Origin: CAVOXO01 sp963700425
Lineage (GTDB): Bacteria > Actinomycetota > Acidimicrobiia > Acidimicrobiales > Microtrichaceae
Direction of reading: 5' to 3'
DNA: 64,000 bases
Assembly: GCA_963700425.1 (NCBI GenBank)
Contig: CAVOXO010000003.1
Span: 124,001-188,000 of the forward strand
The notes under the pieces are model-generated. The model saw nothing but the letters and a program-made list of their open reading frames with translations. It was not told the origin of the DNA and ran no database searches. Below, piece by piece: positions 62,174 to 64,000 of this stretch. Numbering within the stretch: the first letter of the stretch is position 1; the number at the start of each line of letters is the position of its first letter. A program made the translations under genes and the position numbers.

Positions 62174-63742
62174 ATGAAGGAACTCGTCTACCACCGTCTG
62201 CTGCTTCCGACCCTCGAGGTTCGGGCCGACAAGGTGGGGTTCGTCGACCAGGGGTACCAGGGCACGTTCGGCGACCACGGCGACCGGGTCTTCCGGCTGT
62301 GCCACGCCCTGCGCAATGAGCTCGGCGTCGGGCCGGACGACCGGTTCGCGGTGATGGCCACCAACAGCCACCAGTACCTCGAGCTGTACCACGCGGCGTT
62401 CCTCGGCGCCGGCGTCATCAATCCGCTCAATCTTCGTCTGGCGGGCAGGGAACTCGACTACATCGTGCGCGATTCGGGGAGTCAGGTGGCCTTCGTCGAC
62501 CTGATGTTCGCCGATCACTTCGCGCGGGCGATGGCCGAGTCCGACGAGCCCAGCCCCCTACGCCACGTCGTGTTGATCGGTGAGGGCGACGTCGCCCATG
62601 ACCTTCTCTACGAGGACCTCGTGGCCGCAGCCGAGCCCGTCGTCCCCGACGAGCCCGAGGAGGACGATGCTGCGGTGCTGATGTACACCGGCGGAACCAC
62701 CGGCCTCCCCAAGGGGGTCGTTCTCGACCACCGGGCCGAGATGTTGAACCTCTACCACGTGGGTATGTCGATCGATCTCGAGCTCGACTCGGTGTTCCTC
62801 CACCAGACCCCGATGTTCCATGCCGCCTCGATGGGCGGGATCATGGGCACGCCCGCCGCCGGGGGAGTCTCGGTGTTCATGCCGCTGTTCGATCCGGGCG
62901 CGGCCATGGACCTCATCGAGACCCACGCGGTGACCCAGACGGTCATGGTCCCGACCATGATCGCCATGATGTTGAACCACCCCGAGTTCCGTGCCGAACG
63001 CCTGGAGTCGCTCGACCTGCTCACCTACGGCGCGTCCCCCATGCCCTCGGCGATCCTCGAGCGCCTCATCGGGCACTATCCCGACCTCGACATCTCCCAG
63101 GGCTACGGAATGACGGAGTGTTCCGCCGTGCTGACATGGCTCGACGCCGACGATCACCGGGCGGGCGGTGAACGCCTGCGTTCGGCCGGTCGCCCGGTTC
63201 CGGGGGTCGTCCTGTCGATCCGGGACGACGAGGGGAACCCGGTGCCGCGGGGCCAGACCGGCGAGGTGTGCGCCAAGGCCGGCAACTTCATGCGCGAGTA
63301 CTGGAACAACCCCGAAGCCACCGACCAGGCCTTCCGGGGCGGTTGGTATCACACCGGCGACGCCGGATTCCTCGATGACGAGAACTACCTGTTCCTCGTC
63401 GACCGGGTGAAGGACATGATCGTCACCGGTGGAGAGAACGTCTACTCGATCGAGGTCGAGAGCGTGCTGTCCCGGCACCCGGCGGTGGAACAGGTGGCGG
63501 TGATCGGCATCCCCCATGACACCTGGGGCGAACAGGTTCACGCCATCGTCGTGATCGTGGAGGGGGCGGAGGTGACCGAGATCGAGATCCAGGAGTTCGC
63601 CCGCGACGAAATCGCCGGGTTCAAGGTGCCCAAATCCGTCGAGTTCCGCACCGATCCGCTGCCCCTGTCGGGGGCCATGAAGGTGCTCAAGCGAGAGCTC
63701 CGTGCCCCCTACTGGGAGGGTCGAGGTCGTGGCGTGAACTGA
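62174..63742 (+). CDS. Acyl-CoA synthetase (AMP-dependent, fatty-acid CoA ligase-like)
   Basis: The 522-residue enzyme has the ANL superfamily core motifs. P-loop MYTGGTTGLPKGVV is near residue 175, GYGMTECSAV near 310 and GWYHTGDAGFLDDENYLFLVDRVKDMI near 390. GGENVYSIEVES and the catalytic-lysine region PLSGAMKVLKRELR come near the C-terminus. It activates a carboxylic acid with ATP to form acyl-CoA. The N-terminus (LVYHRLLLPTLEVRADKVGF) resembles medium/long-chain or aromatic ligases. The substrate cannot be predicted. ATG 62174 has no strong ribosome site, and a nearby in-frame start is not excluded. It follows a TIGR03086 gene and precedes an SMP-30 gene. Confidence 0.9.
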   Translation: MKELVYHRLLLPTLEVRADKVGFVDQGYQGTFGDHGDRVFRLCHALRNELGVGPDDRFAVMATNSHQYLELYHAAFLGAGVINPLNLRLAGRELDYIVRDSGSQVAFVDLMFADHFARAMAESDEPSPLRHVVLIGEGDVAHDLLYEDLVAAAEPVVPDEPEEDDAAVLMYTGGTTGLPKGVVLDHRAEMLNLYHVGMSIDLELDSVFLHQTPMFHAASMGGIMGTPAAGGVSVFMPLFDPGAAMDLIETHAVTQTVMVPTMIAMMLNHPEFRAERLESLDLLTYGASPMPSAILERLIGHYPDLDISQGYGMTECSAVLTWLDADDHRAGGERLRSAGRPVPGVVLSIRDDEGNPVPRGQTGEVCAKAGNFMREYWNNPEATDQAFRGGWYHTGDAGFLDDENYLFLVDRVKDMIVTGGENVYSIEVESVLSRHPAVEQVAVIGIPHDTWGEQVHAIVVIVEGAEVTEIEIQEFARDEIAGFKVPKSVEFRTDPLPLSGAMKVLKRELRAPYWEGRGRGVN

Positions 63743-63835
63743 CCGTTGCCGACCAGCGCTCCTGAGGGTCCGCGCCCGGCTCCGGTGAACCGACCCAGCC
63801 TCCCCCAACCGGTCGACGCTGCCAGGACCCAGGCG

Positions 63836-63841
63836 TAGGGT
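63836..63841 (+). promoter_or_regulatory. Leaderless promoter of the SMP-30-like gene
   Basis: TAGGGT lies seven bases before ATG 63849. TCGACG (63813-63818) is 17 bp upstream as a partial -35 box. No ribosome site separates it from the start. Confidence 0.5.
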
Positions 63842-63848
63842 GGCGGCC

Positions 63849-64000
63849 ATGGCAACCACATTCGAACGGCTCATCGGTGGTATCGACTTCGGTGAGGGCC
63901 CTCGCTGGCACAACGGCGTGTTGTGGTACTCGGACTTCTACCAGCGGGCCATCTACACGGTGAACATGGTGGGTGAGCGGGCCGCGATCCACATCGATCT
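63849..64000 (+). CDS. SMP-30/gluconolactonase-like protein, N-terminal part only
   Basis: The first 50 codons before the window edge read MATTFERLIGGIDFGEGPRW, then LWYSDFYQRAIYTVN. FGEGPRW plus a WYSDF blade edge is the start of SMP-30/regucalcin-like six-bladed propellers that open sugar lactones with a divalent metal; the Glu of GEGP is a metal ligand. The rest lies outside the window. Confidence 0.75.
   Translation, partial: MATTFERLIGGIDFGEGPRWHNGVLWYSDFYQRAIYTVNMVGERAAIHID

Noticed and set aside
1..64000. Mobile elements, phage genes, toxin-antitoxin or defence systems
   Set aside because: I looked for transposase, integrase, restriction, Cas and toxin motifs and for terminal repeats and found none. 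The window reads as ordinary chromosomal metabolism.

Overview
The window is high-GC DNA from an actinobacterium. Two gene sets suggest a member of Acidimicrobiia (Ilumatobacter-like), although no marker gene proves this. One is mycothiol-type formaldehyde oxidation (MscR with its MBL partner). The other is enzymes typical of F420- or mycothiol-using Actinomycetota: a Ddn-like reductase, a TIGR03086 protein and a PPOX-fold protein. GTG and TTG starts, ATGA/TGATG overlaps and leaderless promoters (TANNNT 6-9 nt before the start codon) fit the same group. No rRNA, tRNA, CRISPR array, insertion sequence or phage gene was seen.

Layout. 1-6.6 kb: end of an acyltransferase-3 gene, a membrane-anchored protein, an N-acyl-D-amino-acid deacylase-like amidohydrolase, a TetR/ferritin-like-SCP2 operon with a clear promoter and palindromic operator, and a haloalkane-dehalogenase-like gene with an internal deletion. 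6.6-12.1 kb: a badly frame-disrupted stretch (AhpD-like, DapB-like, tandem-barrel, PPOX, MFS) enclosing an intact SGNH lipoprotein. 12.2-15.3 kb: a YceI-cytochrome c-copper monooxygenase fusion, a small membrane protein and a LURP-one protein. 15.3-20.1 kb: an SDR / Baeyer-Villiger monooxygenase / PF10118 operon facing a TetR gene across a shared operator, then a class III cyclase remnant. 20.2-25.8 kb: SulP permease, small protein, MBL hydrolase with mscR, MFS. 26-31.1 kb: a GH13 glucosidase broken by about seven frameshifts, then Rrf2-cysD-cysNC for sulfate activation. 31.2-37.5 kb: a tight operon of acyl-CoA carboxylase beta and alpha subunits, AtuA-like protein and FAH-family enzyme. 37.6-48 kb: Ddn-like reductase, P-type ATPase, AGPS-like flavoprotein with an MtfA-like peptidase, flavodoxin, SRPBCC, P450, small protein and CYTH-CHAD protein. 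48.1-50.8 kb: an ABC-2 exporter with two ATPases. 50.9-60.6 kb: a lipoprotein with a duplicated 68-residue domain, SurE, a cyclase-fold remnant divergent from a large BTAD-AAA-TPR regulator, an FAD oxidoreductase with membrane segments inside it, and two small proteins. 60.7-64 kb: monoacylglycerol lipase, TIGR03086 protein, acyl-CoA synthetase and the start of an SMP-30 gene.

The overall theme is aerobic degradation of lipids and xenobiotics (acyl-CoA carboxylation, BVMO/SDR, P450, CoA ligase, lipases) plus sulfate assimilation and one-carbon detoxification. A striking property is the number of frameshifts, about 25 in roughly a dozen genes. Many leave conserved motifs on both sides intact, so sequence error is at least as likely as gene decay. 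All names come from reading translated motifs by eye; no database search was possible.
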